Shown here: piece by piece, positions 21,693 through 32,547 of the stretch
Numbering within the stretch: position 1 is the first letter of the stretch
How the letters are laid out: every line of letters starts with the position of its first letter
From: Capsicum annuum
Lineage: Eukaryota; Streptophyta; Magnoliopsida; Solanales; Solanaceae
Assembly: GCF_002878395.1 (NCBI RefSeq)
Contig: NC_061114.1
Location: forward strand, 167,199,937-167,263,936
Direction: 5' to 3'
DNA: 64,000 bases
Translations under genes and position numbers: made by a program
Notes under the pieces: model-generated
The model's database searches: none
What the model was told of the DNA's origin: nothing
The model's input: only the letters and a program-made list of their open reading frames with translations

Positions 21693-22958
21693 GTTACCTA
21701 TACACATAAGTATTAGTCCTTGAAAAAAATCATAAGCATATGTACTATAATTTAAATAAATGGTTGATGGTACAATCATGATTTGAAAGTAGGATGATAC
21801 TATCGATTGTAGGAAGTCACACTTTAAAAGTCATGGGAGTTTTTCACATCAGACAACCACATCCCACGATTGTACCATGATACAACGATCATTGAATGTG
21901 TCATTTGATGAACTCCTAAAACCTTAAAAACTAACATCCCACCATGATCCAATCTACAATCGTATATTGAAACAACAATCGTAGGTTATGTCGTGGAGTA
22001 TACACTGACACTTGTTAATTTGAAACTTAAGAATTTGACCAAAATTTTGGCCCTATTTTAAGATTGAGTGGTACTTAGACTTCCCTATACTGCACTTGAA
22101 CATGCCCATCATTCTAAGGGATTACAAAGCACATTAGTTAGTTTTATCTATGAAACTCTCTCATCATTATATTCACTTGGCACTCTAGAAAGTATGTATT
22201 TAGATAATCTCGTCTTTAATTTTAACTATGATTCATAAATATTGAAATGAATGAGAAGGACACTTACTATTTAGAGAGTGTAAATACTTCAACAGTGAGG
22301 GAGTTCACAGAACTGAAAGAACATATACTTGGGAGAAGTCGAACGAACAAGACTCTAGGTTAGAATGAAATATTTTTTTCCTTCTTTAGTTTGAATTATC
22401 GAAAAATTAAAGTTTGAATAGTGAACATTATTTGTGAGTGGTCTATCAGGTGAAGAGTATAAATGGTTGAGAAATTAAAACCAAGCTAGGTTAGTTCATA
22501 TTGGATAACTTTAAAACTTTAGGACCCAACAAGCGGTTACATCCCACGATCGTGGAATCAAGCGATGATCGGTAGATGTCTTTGTACTATAAGAATTCAG
22601 ACAAACTTACTTGGGAACCTATAAAACTTAAGGACTATTATTTAATCTTGCTATAATCTCTCCTTAAACATCATAGGTTCTATCACTTGGAAGTGGATTT
22701 GTAGAAATTCATTCAGATAATGGATTCCATGATCATAAAATATTGGTAAGATCATGGATAGTAAATCATAGGAACAATTCCTAAAAATCAATTATCTGGA
22801 CTTCATGTAGATGATAGAACCCATGATCGAAGAAACTTTCTACGATCGTACAATGCTTTTGTGGGTTCTATTTTTGTTCTAGTTCTGTAGTTTCTTTTTT
22901 GCATTCTCCCTGCACATGTAACACACATTACCCTATAAATAAAATTACTATAAAAACC
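21693..22958 (-). other. Spacer between integrase and extra ORF of element A
   Basis: No coding frame. It contains repeated palindromic words around ACGATCGT: a perfect 12-bp CCACGATCGTGG at 22544-22555, TACGATCGTA at 22841-22850, and diverged forms near 21870-21970. Similar words occur in the 3' LTR of A (about 6430-6640), so this tract may be regulatory for the extra ORF or derived from LTR sequence. Confidence 0.4.
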
Positions 22959-22994
22959 TTGGGTTTCCTTCTAAGTAGTGCTTGATTTAACATT
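22959..22994 (-). other. Athila/Tat post-pol conserved motif (element A)
   Basis: The minus strand reads GTTAAATCAAGCACTACTTAG then AAGGAAACCCAAGG just after the integrase tail. The motif also follows the coding part of B (two copies) and C (one copy). Confidence 0.6.
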
Positions 22995-23924
22995 GCAATA
23001 AGACTCGGGTGTACCTAATTACTCAAGAACCATCTAGATGAAATTCACATACCACCTTGACCTCTTTAAAATTGTTGATATAGTGTTTATTCACTTTAAC
23101 TTTCGACCCTCAATATTTTCAAGCTCAATTGCACCATGGGGAAACACGGTAACCACTCTGTATGGTACTCTCTATTTTGACCTCAACTTGCTAGGAAACA
23201 ACTTCAACTATGAATCAAATGGTAGTACCATATCACCGGTAGTGAATTTTTTTCCTTAATCTTGCAATCATGATACATTTTCATTTTCTCTTTGTATAAG
23301 GCTAAAAATTCATAGGCACGGAGACAAAATTTATCCATATCATTTAGATGTTCTAGTCTTTACTTAGCCACATCACTCTATTTCAAATTTAGGTGATTCA
23401 GTGCACACCATGCCTTATGCTCACGTTCCGCAGGAAAACATGCCTTACCCAATACAAGATTATATGGGGAAGCACCGATAGGGGTCTTGAATTCTACCTA
23501 TTAGGCCCATAATGCATCATCTAATATTTTGGCCCAGTCCATCCTATTGACATTCATAGTCTTCCCCAAAATAGACTTTATCTCCCAATTGAAGACATCA
23601 ACTTGCCCCCTTGTCTGAGAATGGAAAGGTATTGCCACTCTATATTTCATGCCATATTTCTCAATCAAAGATTTGAATAGATGATTGCAAATGTACGAAC
23701 CCCTGTCACCAATATTGCCCTTCACATAACAAATTTGGAGAATCTATTCTTCCTTAAAAATGCTGTAACACTTTTTCCATTGTTGTTTGGAAGTGAAAGT
23801 GCCTCTGCCCACTTCAAAACATAGTGAACAACAATCAAAATATACTTTATATTATATTATATTATCTCATAAAGTTTCCGATGAAATCAATACCCCATAC
23901 ATCATATAACTCAATGATCTTAGG
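22990..23924 (-). pseudogene. Integrase of Athila/Tat-lineage element A (3' part)
   Basis: Minus-strand reading with stops and a few frameshifts. In order it shows ELYDVWGIDF (start of the catalytic core with the first Asp, about 23905), DRGSYICNHLFKSLIEKYGM (second Asp region, about 23700), IPFHSQTRGQVDVFNWEIKS (third catalytic block with V-D in place of the usual V-E), KTPIGASPYNLVLGKACFPA, LYKEKMKMYHD, and the C-terminal GPF-like module FPHGAIELENIEGRKLKVN. Integrase joins retroelement cDNA to host DNA; this copy is inactive. The upstream end meets the LTR of element C at 23925. The zinc-binding N-terminus, RNase H and most of RT are missing. Confidence 0.8.
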
Positions 23925-25334
23925 TTGATTTATGCACCTAAGTATCATTATTTCTATGTATCTAGCCTAGGTTTGAGGACTTCTTGCGTGTGTAATACAT
24001 TTCTATTCATATAATTGAATATCAAAGTGTTAATTCAAGGTGTGCTCAAAATATGTTTGGAATAAACATGATCACTTAGAGTTTAGACGAAAAAACTAGT
24101 ATTACTAGCTTGAGCTATGTGTGGTGTTGTTGATTTTGATGGATTATATTGTGTTTAATTACTAATGTGTGGTGTTTGATGATATAGTAAGCCTTTTGAT
24201 ATGTTAAAATCAATGATGGTATGATACATGAGCTGAATTTGAAGTGGAAAGATAACCACAAAGTGAGGAACTCAAAGCCAAACATATGGAGCAAACATGA
24301 ATGAAATCTGAAAATTTTGAGCACATGGGCCTGTCACGCTCTATAGAATCTAAACTAACAATGTTACACGCCTTTAGACATAAAAAAGTGTGGAAAAATA
24401 GTTAGCATCCATGATAAGGGCGTGCCATGCCCTTATCACGTCTATGCAAAAGTATGGCACACCTAAGACTTAAAAATGGGCACTTGGTTCCTAGTATAAA
24501 TAGAACACTTCTATCTTACTGTACAAATTTTGGATGACTTTTGGGGATGGAATAAACTTGAGGATTATTCTTTTAGGGTTCTAAATCTTTCCTTTATTCG
24601 TTGTATGACCATGAGCGGCTAAAAACCCTCTTCTAGAGTTGAGGCTAAGAACATGATTACTTAATCTTATACTTGAGTTAGTTTCTGTTTATTATCAATA
24701 TTATTTGTTCATATATCTTTGTTTTTACTGTTCTCCAGATTTGAAACCCATAGGATTAGTCTTTATTTCTATTGTTAGTCCAGAACAAGGAATAATAGAT
24801 CTGAATATGGATATATAGAGTGAGATCTTATACGGAGAGGGATTGAAGTTAAGATTTGCATTTAGCATATGAATATACTTAATTTGACCTATTCGGTTCA
24901 TATAGAAGATGAAATATAAATGATTTTAACTTAGTTCTTGCATCCTCACTGACCAATGTAATTCTGAGGATAAGTTAGACAGACGATAAAGGCTTAGAAT
25001 ACCATAGTAATGTTATCAATCCTGTGAATCAACAACCAAGACAATTAACTAAACAACAAAATTATATGTCTAACTAAGATTGTTGGTAGTGCCTTGACCC
25101 TATATTTCTCCTTATTATTGTGTAGAAACTTTATACTAATGCATTGTTTATGGTTACTCCATGTTTTCCAATCTTAAACATTATTGGTTACTCTTATACT
25201 TGTTTAATATCGTAGTAATATCGAAATTAGATCATTGCTGAGCACAAGTTCATGTGGGATTGATACTTGGATTTTAAAGACCATTTCACTACTTAGGTGA
25301 CTACGAATACTTGCGTGTATTCTAGGATGCTACA
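23925..25334 (+). repeat. 5' LTR of element C
   Basis: It starts TGATTTATGCACCTAAG and ends GATGCTACA, followed after 6 bp by the primer site. It contains an inverted-word patch (AAGGGCGTGCCATGCCCTTA, 24416-24435), then a TATA box (24495), then a leader of the type shared by Athila/Tat elements (GATCATTGCTGAGCACAAG, GTGGGATTGATACTTGG). Confidence 0.7.
24495..24503 (+). promoter_or_regulatory. TATA box in LTR of element C
   Basis: TATAAATAG, 60 bp downstream of the inverted-word patch of the LTR. Confidence 0.65.
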
Positions 25335-25340
25335 AGTTTT

Positions 25341-25358
25341 TGGCTCCGTCACTGGGGA
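25341..25358 (+). promoter_or_regulatory. Primer-binding site of element C
   Basis: TGGCTCCGTCACTGGGGA matches the Athila/Tat primer site TGGCGCCGTTGCCGGGGA at all but three or so positions. Confidence 0.75.
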
Positions 25359-25469
25359 CATGAAAATTGTAAACTATCTTAGGTTTAGTTTTGCTATTCT
25401 GCTTCATCAATTCTAACAACTTGATCTTAGCTTCTGAATTTACTGCTAGAGGTCAGAAACTAAAGTAAG

Positions 25470-26800
25470 ATGGCAAGGAAAAAGGATTTGGTTGACCAAT
25501 ATCCTAAAGCTGAGAGATACTTAAATCAATTGAGAAGAGAAGTAGTACTTCTCTTTTGGATACCTTAAATTCATAAAGAATAAGTTATTCCTGTAGTAAT
25601 GGCTAAAGATCAACAAACCCACAGGACAGTTCAAGAAGTGTCAATCCCACTCATGACTAATATTACTTTTGTTATACACAGACCAAAATATGGAGATAGA
25701 TTTGAGCTCAAATTGAATATGGTGCAATTACTGAACAATAATGAGCAATTTACAACCCTATCAGATGAGGATTTTTAAGTTAATCTATAGAACTTTTTGG
25801 AGATCAGTGGAACTTTTATTCCACTAGAGTCTCTACTGATTATATGTGGCTCACACTATTTCCCTTATCACTTTTAGGGAGAGCAAAGAATTGGCACTAC
25901 ATGGGATGATCTAGTGAAGAAGTTCCTCATATGATTCTTCCAATCTAGCAATACAGCTAGGTTAAGAAGTGAAACACTGAGTTTTAAACAGAATCCAAAT
26001 GAGAAATTATATCATTCTTGGGATAGGTTTAAATATCTTCTCAGGTATTTCCCACACTATCAATAGACCAATGAGGTATTAGCTCATACTTTTGCTGAAG
26101 CTCCTGACCATAACATAAAAATTTTGATAGATTCAGCTATAGGTGGTCAAGCTTTGGAGAAAACTAATGATAAGTCCTATACTCCTTTAAATTAAATTAC
26201 ATAAGGTAATCTTGATTAGCATGGTGATATTTACAAAAGTGTGATTAAAAGAACTGCAGATATGATTTAGATGGATAGTGTCATAGGTTTGTTCGCTCAA
26301 TTGTGAACCTTACAAAATAAACTTATAACATAGTTCAACAAGTTGGTTGTGAACAAACTTAGACCCAAGAAAATGCTGTCCAACAGACTTCGTCTTGGTG
26401 CGAGATTTGTGGTATAAGTAGCCACTTTCCAGAATCTTGTAGAGAAAATCTAGAGTTGGTAGAATTTGTGTCTAATGCGTAAAAAGGAAATTTGAACTTT
26501 TGTGATGCCTATAATCACAAGTGGCAGAGTCAACCCAAATACTCGTGGGGCAATAATCAGGTTTAGACTCAATAGTCTTAGAAATATCAAAACAAGTAGA
26601 CTAGTAATATTTAAGAGGCATTGAAAAAAATCCTAGCCAATCAAGAACAAATTGATGCAGAAATAAAAAAATTTGCAACTTTCCCAGAAAAACTTTGAGA
26701 CACAGTTGGAACAGTTAGCTCAGACCCAGAATGCTTGACCTTAAGGGTCCTTACCAAGTAACACAGAGAATCTGAGTAGGTAATGACGATCACCTTCAGA
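25470..26800 (+). pseudogene. gag of Athila-like element C
   Basis: It starts with ATG at 25470 (MARKKDLVDQYPK) and is broken by many stops and frameshifts. Recognisable blocks are LFPLSLLGRAKNWHYMG (about 25855-25905), the SETLSFKQNPNEKLYHSWDR block (about 25970-26025), FPHYQ and LIDSAIGGQALEKTNDK (about 26125-26175). A CCHC zinc knuckle (CEICGISSHFPESC, 26399-26440) keeps all four ligands. The protein would form the particle shell and bind RNA. The family usually has one knuckle or none, so one is not unusual. Confidence 0.75.
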
Positions 26801-26839
26801 AGTGGTAAAGATATCACTGACAGTCCTCCAAGAAAAACT

Positions 26840-27700
26840 TAGGAGGTTCAGATAGATTTAGTTCAAAAGAAGGTAGAGGGAACGTAAATTGTAGCTCAAA
26901 TTGCTAAAATTTTAAGAAATTCTAAGTACCCAAAAACTAGGAAACCTAAGTGGGTACAAGTTTCCATTAAAGTCTTAAAAGGATAAGAAGGATGCATATT
27001 TTAAGAAGTTGTTTGACATATTTAGAGAACTTCACATTAATCTTCCATTATTAGATGTTTTTCAAGCTATGCCTAAGTTCGCTAAGTACTTGAAGGATGT
27101 GCTGACTAATAAAACAAATTTGAATGACATTGAGATGGTGGCACCTAATGAGTAGTGTAGTTCGGTGGTGATGAAGAAGATGCCAAAAAAGCCAAAGGAC
27201 CCAAGGATTTTCACCTTTCCCATAAAAATGGTGATAATGATGAGGTCCATTCTTGAGAAATTTATGGGCAAGTATAAACTTGATACCCCTGTCTGTTTTT
27301 AATACTCTTGGTTTGGGGAAGCCAAGTCCATGCTCTATGGTGCTCTAAATTGCAATAGAACCAGAGTTCAGCCCCAAGAAATCATTAAATACATTCTTAT
27401 TAAGGTTGGTAAGTTTATTATACCTAACGACTTTATTGTTTTTTAATATGATGCAAATAATAGGGTACTAATCATACTAGGCTGCCCATTCTTGGAGATG
27501 AGAGGAGCACTGATTGATGCTATAGAGGGCACTTTAATAATAAGACTAGATGATAAAGAAGTGGTCTTTAAAGTATACAAAAAATTCAACCCTCCTTCAC
27601 ACTATATGGAAGTGGATAAGTGTGGGCTGGTAGAATGCAAACCACTAATAACTTCTTTGAACTATTTTATAGAGTTGTCCTAGCCATCAATTATGCTTAA
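26840..27700 (+). pseudogene. Aspartic protease region of element C
   Basis: Blocks in order: YFKKLFDIFRELHINLPLLD and KFAKYLKDVLTNK (about 26995-27110), a KKPKDPRIFTFPIK block (about 27185-27230), then WSSKLQ and TRVQPQEIIKYILIKVGKFI (about 27360-27425), and a 63-residue open stretch starting at 27492 with RGALIDAIEGTLIIRLDDKE. These are the order and spacing of the Athila-type protease. The DLGAS active-site segment expected near 27290-27340 is damaged. Downstream RT is absent: after about 27800 the sequence passes to the 3' UTR. Confidence 0.65.
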
Positions 27701-27840
27701 AAAGGTAAAGCTGAAAGAAGAGCCTAACAAGGCTATGGTGGAATAAGATGAAGACCTTGAGAGTAAGAATTCAAGAGGTCTGAAAAGAGTGAGAAAATAG
27801 TCTCTGAGTAGGAAAAAGAGGTTGAAGAAATATAGTTGAC

Positions 27841-28374
27841 AAGTAGTGATGTGGGTCATGCCGTGACACTAAATCAACCTCTGCTTGGGAGACAACCCAA
27901 GTTATGATAGGTATTTTATTTTCGTAGTTTAGTTTTTATTTCATCATTGTTTTTGTTTTGAGTCACAGGTTGATAGGAAGTTTGCGCATCGGAAACTCAA
28001 TCAAAAGAGAATGGAAAAAATTGAGTGTGTGGTCTAATAGACCTCATTGATGATTAAATGTGCTAATACTAGGCCTAGAGGCCTCAGGGAGTATTTCTAT
28101 TCTTGTTTTTAAATTATAATTTAGGAACAAAGTATGTTTTTAAGTGTGGGGTGGGGAGTCTTCTCGTGGTTTAGGGTAAAGTGCTGCTATAAGATTTTCA
28201 TTCTTACATGTTTCGTAGTTTTTGACTAAATTTGAAAAAACTTACAAAAATATTTTCCATTTATTTGCCTTTAGCTTTTGTTGGGTGTCAGTTTCATAGG
28301 ATACCTTCAAAATAATATAGAAGAATTACAAAGACTAAGAGAAAAAAATTAAAGAGTACTATAGTAAAGCTTTA
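27841..28374 (+). other. 3' UTR of element C with post-pol motif
   Basis: GTGGGTCATGCCGTGACACT then AAATCAACCTCTGCTTGGGA and GACAACCCAAG (27850-27902) is the Athila/Tat post-pol motif. AAGTGTGGGGTGGGGAG near 28143 is typical of these 3' UTRs. The text stops near 28374 without an LTR. Confidence 0.6.
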
Positions 28375-28381
28375 ATTATAA

Positions 28382-29388
28382 CTATTTGCTGATTCTTGAA
28401 TAATAGCTCCATATTGGGTTTCCATTGATATAATTATTTGCTGATTCTTGGATAATTATAACTAGTCCAATAAGTCGTTTATTTGCATAGAAATCAGGTA
28501 TCTTAATTCTGGGTATCTCTGGCTGCTGTACAATATCTTTCGGTATAATCATATCTCTGGTTAATCCTATTTTTACAACTTGTATAACTGGTTTGATCTC
28601 GTCATATAATATCTCTGCTGGTGCAGTATAAAAATTTATATAAAATAGATTTCCTTTGGTTACTATTTTATAAGTGGTGAATATTTTATGTAATTCTTCC
28701 ATAGCTGATAGTTCTTCTCCATCTTGGGTATATATGGTATTTAATAATCCATAGTCGAAACAAGTTTTTATTAAGCTTGGGTTAGTTTTGGGTAGTGCGA
28801 TTAGCTTGTTATGAACTTACAATCTTTGGGTTATATAGTTTGTGTTTGGTTCTTAGATATCTGTAGCTCTGGGGTTAAGGTTTAGAAAAGTTTGTATTTG
28901 TAGATATTTTCTATGTATCCTCGGAATAGATGGTAATAAGTTTTTTTATCTTGGTTCAAACTATCTCGATATGTGGTAAATTGTAGGGGTATGTACAAGG
29001 GGTCATTTTGTATTTTTGGTATAAATGGCTTCTCAAATATCTTATTCATGTTCATGTTCTGGTATCTTTGTCCACTAACTCCTTTGCTTGTGCCTGCAAT
29101 TGTAGATTGATAAACGTTATGGGTTTTATGGAGTGTCCCAACGTCTCCTTTTAGCTCTGCAATTTTAATGTCTTTCGATCGACATAGCTCTGCACACTGC
29201 TGAGTTAGCTGATTTGTAGCTTCAGACTCCAGTTTAACTTCATTAGTCTTTAACTTTTCTATTTCATTACCCATACTGTCCACTTTCATTGAAAACGTAG
29301 TTAGGGTTTTGAGTATCTTTTCTAAAGCATCATCTTCTGTTATATCAGTCTGTGTAGCTTTGTCTTGATATGTAATCTGCAATAACAT
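28382..29388 (-). pseudogene. Pararetrovirus 3'-terminal ORF, coiled-coil protein
   Basis: The first 168 residues (from 29388) are open, beginning MLLQITYQDKATQTDITEDD. Residues about 20-95 carry heptad-like I/L spacing and fit a coiled coil. After a stop at 28882 and a frameshift, the reading continues at 28702-28382. By position after RNase H it corresponds to the last ORF of solendo/cavemo-type viruses, where a transactivator/inclusion-body protein is expected. I see no motif that proves this role. Near the end a short direct repeat (TTTGCTGATTCTTG at 28384 and 28438) duplicates part of the C-terminus. Confidence 0.55.
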
Positions 29389-29442
29389 TTTTGTTAGTAC
29401 TGATTACTTCAATTATAAATGTAAAATTTATTATATTCAATA

Positions 29443-30945
29443 CTAGTCTCCGAATCTCTTTTGTTGTAACTGAATTTGTATTTTCTTTGTTAGCCACCAC
29501 CGAACCTGGGTATTATCTGTTCTCACTATAAATTTGTTATATACAATATATGGTTCAAATGCTAATAAATATTTATATAATGAACATAATTCTTTTCTAT
29601 TTGTTTCCCATTTTATTTCTGTTCCATTAAACATACATGAGTAGTATCTGCAATGATATTCTAATTTTTCATTTTCGTATCTATATTAAAGTACTCCTCC
29701 ATAACTATATTCACTTGCATCTGCTTTTACTATATATGTAAATTTTTTATTTTCATCTGGGAATTGTAATTTTGGTAACTTTTTACAAAGTATTTTTATT
29801 TTTTGAACTTGTTTTTTATCTTCTTCGTTGTAATTATAATCTACATCCTTTTTTATTTTTTTTCTATAAAGGCTTTTGGTTTTCTGCTAATTTTGGTATA
29901 TATTCTCTTACTTGGTTTACTAATCCTAAAAATGATTGTAATGTTTTTTTTGTATCTAATTCTTCTTTTGAATTTATTATTTTTTGTACTATATGTTGTT
30001 GCATTTTTACTCCATTTTTATCTATTTGTATTCGTAAAAACTCTATCTAGTTTTTCATAATTTCGGCTTTCTTTTCACTTAAACTTATTCTCGATTTTTC
30101 TATTATATTTGTAAATTATTCTAATAATTTTAAATGTTCCTCTTTAGTTTTTGTATATAGTAGTATATCATCTATGTATACTATACAATTAGGTAATTGT
30201 TTAAAATAACTATCCATAAAATGTTGAAATCTACCTGGTGCATTTTTATATCCAAATGGCAATACATTCTATTCATAAAATCCTTGTAGTACCGTAAATG
30301 CGGTTAATCCTTAGATTCTTCTTCTAACTTTAAGTGATAAAATCCTAATTTACAGTCAAATTTACTAAAATAATTATATCCTTGTATTTTTCTTATTTTT
30401 AATATCTTATTTGATATTGGATAATTATATGTCATAGTTTTTGCATTTAAATTTCTATAATCAATAACCATTCTACTTTTATCTCTTTTTTGTTCACTAT
30501 GTTTATTTACTATAAATGCTGGACTATTGTGTCTACTATTACTTTTTTGTATATACTATTTTTCTAATAATTCATCTATATGCATTTTAAATTCTTTTAA
30601 ATCGTCAAAATTATATGTTAATGGTTTTTGAGTTATTATGCTATTTTTATCTATTAATTCAATTTTTATAGTAGTTTTATGTTTTTCCCATCCTTTTAAT
30701 GGATCTTCACTATATAATGGTCTTAATTTTTTCTTTATTATTTCTACCTTATCTATTGAAAATATGGTTATTTCTTTTTTATTTATCGAAAATACAACTA
30801 GTTCTACTGTGTCTTCTGTATTTTTTATATTTTCTAACTTTGGTATAATTTTTTCACTTTCTTCTATCCAATCAGTTTTCTTTCTTATTTTATTAATAAC
30901 TCTTTTTGCTCTTACTTTTTGTTTAATGGTGTTGTAAACCACCAA
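29443..30945 (-). pseudogene. Pararetrovirus reverse transcriptase and RNase H
   Basis: The reading starts at 30945 with a 129-residue open piece (linker between protease and RT) and continues with scattered stops. RT blocks seen are NSPAFIVNKHSEQKR, SRMVIDYRNLN, YFSKFDCKLGFYHL and the catalytic YIDD (30167-30178), then SFLGLVNQVREYIPKLA. RNase H ends with an open stretch at 29634-29443 (TNRKELCSLYKYLLAF, RTDNTQVRWWL). The enzyme copies pregenomic RNA to DNA. All catalytic landmarks I looked for are present, but the frame is interrupted. Confidence 0.85.
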
Positions 30946-31058
30946 TCTGTTTTAGTTATTTTATATGGGTAAAATTTATCTAAAAATGGCATTCCTAAAA
31001 GCATATCTTTTGATGTTAGTTCATAATTATAGATTTCTTCTATTGTTATTATTTTATC

Positions 31059-31277
31059 TCATATCTGTATTTTTACATTTTTAGCTCTATTTGTATTTAA
31101 GCTTCCTTCATTATTAAATCCTTTGACTACTATTGGTGTTTTTAATTTATCCCATTTACTTTCTGGTAAATAGTTGTATCTACATAAGTTTTTTTCTGCT
31201 CCTGTATCTATCATAGGTGTATAATATCTATTATAATATCCTTTTACTATTATTTTTACAAGTACATATATTTTCAT
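31059..31277 (-). pseudogene. Pararetrovirus aspartic protease
   Basis: A 72-residue open frame has the active-site signature IDTGAE (31195-31212). The downstream LLGMPFLDK block, typical of the second half of these proteases, is readable past the stop at about 31010-30985. It would cleave the polyprotein. It lies directly upstream of the RT frame, as in the family. Confidence 0.75.
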
Positions 31278-31282
31278 ATCAT

Positions 31283-31620
31283 GTTAAAGTTCTTTTTATG
31301 AATAATCTTTCTTTATTGTATGTTATAGATAATTGTGTATGTTCTATATTGTATGGTTTTACTTGTTCTAACCATTTTATTCCTAATCTTACGTCTGTTT
31401 TTTGCATTTTCTCCTTTATTTCAAATTCTATTTTTATTTTTCTGGCTCCTATTATTATTTCTTTTTCTGCCGTATCTTTAATGTTTATTAGACTCCTTGG
31501 TAGATCTGGGCATATATCACTATTAGATTTTATTTCTTCACTTTTTACTAGGTATTTTGCTATATAATTTTCTTCTTATCCTGTGTTTAAGAGTATTAAA
31601 TATTCTTTTTCTTTTATTGT
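31283..31620 (-). pseudogene. Second retropepsin-like segment upstream of protease
   Basis: In the frame from about 31620 the minus strand reads EYLILLNTG (31579-31605), a stop, then EENYIAKYLVKSEEI, and later VRLGIKWLEQVKPYN (about 31390-31345). The spacing from [D/N]TG to the LG..(F/W)L block resembles a retropepsin. The Asp is replaced by Asn. It would be the N-terminal part of the polyprotein. It may be a non-catalytic duplicated domain or simply resemble one. Confidence 0.45.
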
Positions 31621-31712
31621 TCCTATTATATAATATTGATTTTAATTAACTGTTGAAGTTGTTTCATAACTTGTTCTTTTTGATGAGCTTGATGATTCTG
31701 GTTTTTCATGAG

Positions 31713-32547
31713 CTATTTTTTTGTTGTACTTATTCTGTCATTTATTATTTCTAAATCTTCTTTTATATTTATGTCTTTGTAACTATAATCATTATTATCA
31801 ATTGTTTTTACAAATTGTTCAAAAGGATTTTCTATTTGTATTTTATTAATTTTATTTTTTCCTGTTATTTTATGTTTTGTTGTTAGTACATATAGATTTT
31901 TACATCCTGCTGTAAATATTTTAGTTCCTGGGTTAGTTCTATTCCTGATATTTTTCAATTTAATACTAATGATTTATCTATATTTTTATCTGTTATTGCT
32001 ACTGAATAATTCACACTTATTATAAATTTAAATTTTTGGTATATTAAATTTTCTTGTATGGCTATTATTATACTTTTTTCTATAGGTTTTATAATTCTAT
32101 CATCTGCTAAATATAATTCTATTGGTGTTTATATTCCTTCTCTAAAACATGCTTTTATTAATATCTCTGTTCCTCCAAGGTGTACATATTTTATTGGGCC
32201 TTTACTTTTTATATTGTTTATTTCTTTATTAATTATTCTTTTTTTGTCACTAGTGGTATGCTAGCTTTTCCTTTTACATATCTACAGTCTATTATATGTT
32301 CTTTTTGGCTTACTATGTAGTATTCTTCCTTTTTTCTACTAAATATACTTTTTATTGTTGGTATTTTAAATATTTTTTCTACACTTAAGTCTAACTCTTT
32401 TCCTTTTATTTCGTCAAATATATTACTGTCAAATATTATTTTTTGATCTGTTCCTTCTTCATTTAAATATTCTTCCTTTGTTATTATTTTTATATCTTTT
32501 TCAGTTATTTGATTCATTTTTATATCTTGTTCAGTCATTTGATTCAT
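31713..32547 (-). pseudogene. Pararetrovirus movement protein
   Basis: It starts near 32547 with two tandem copies of a short MNQ(M/I)TE(Q/K)DIK unit, overlapping the end of the capsid frame by 17 bp. A frameshift near 32235 follows. The core then reads KYVHLGGTEILIKACFREG and TPIELYLADDRI (about 32190-32100), then AIQENLIYQKFKF, then DKNIDKSL. It ends in the open piece at 31958-31713. This block order is that of the caulimoviral movement protein family, which opens plasmodesmata. It is broken by at least two frame changes. Confidence 0.75.

Larger units (their letters stand above)
23925..28374 (+). mobile_element. Element C: Athila-like gag-protease deletion derivative
   Basis: Plus-strand element with a 5' LTR (23925-25334), Athila-type primer site, broken gag and protease, and then directly the post-pol motif and 3' UTR. 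RT, RNase H and integrase are absent. The 3' LTR is missing where the pararetrovirus begins. It lies within element A in opposite orientation. The left boundary is set by the TGATTTATG start next to the point where integrase homology stops. Confidence 0.7.

Noticed and set aside
23844..23868. A short TATATTA tandem in the integrase pseudogene
   Set aside because: Simple-sequence slippage of a few units, no further structure.
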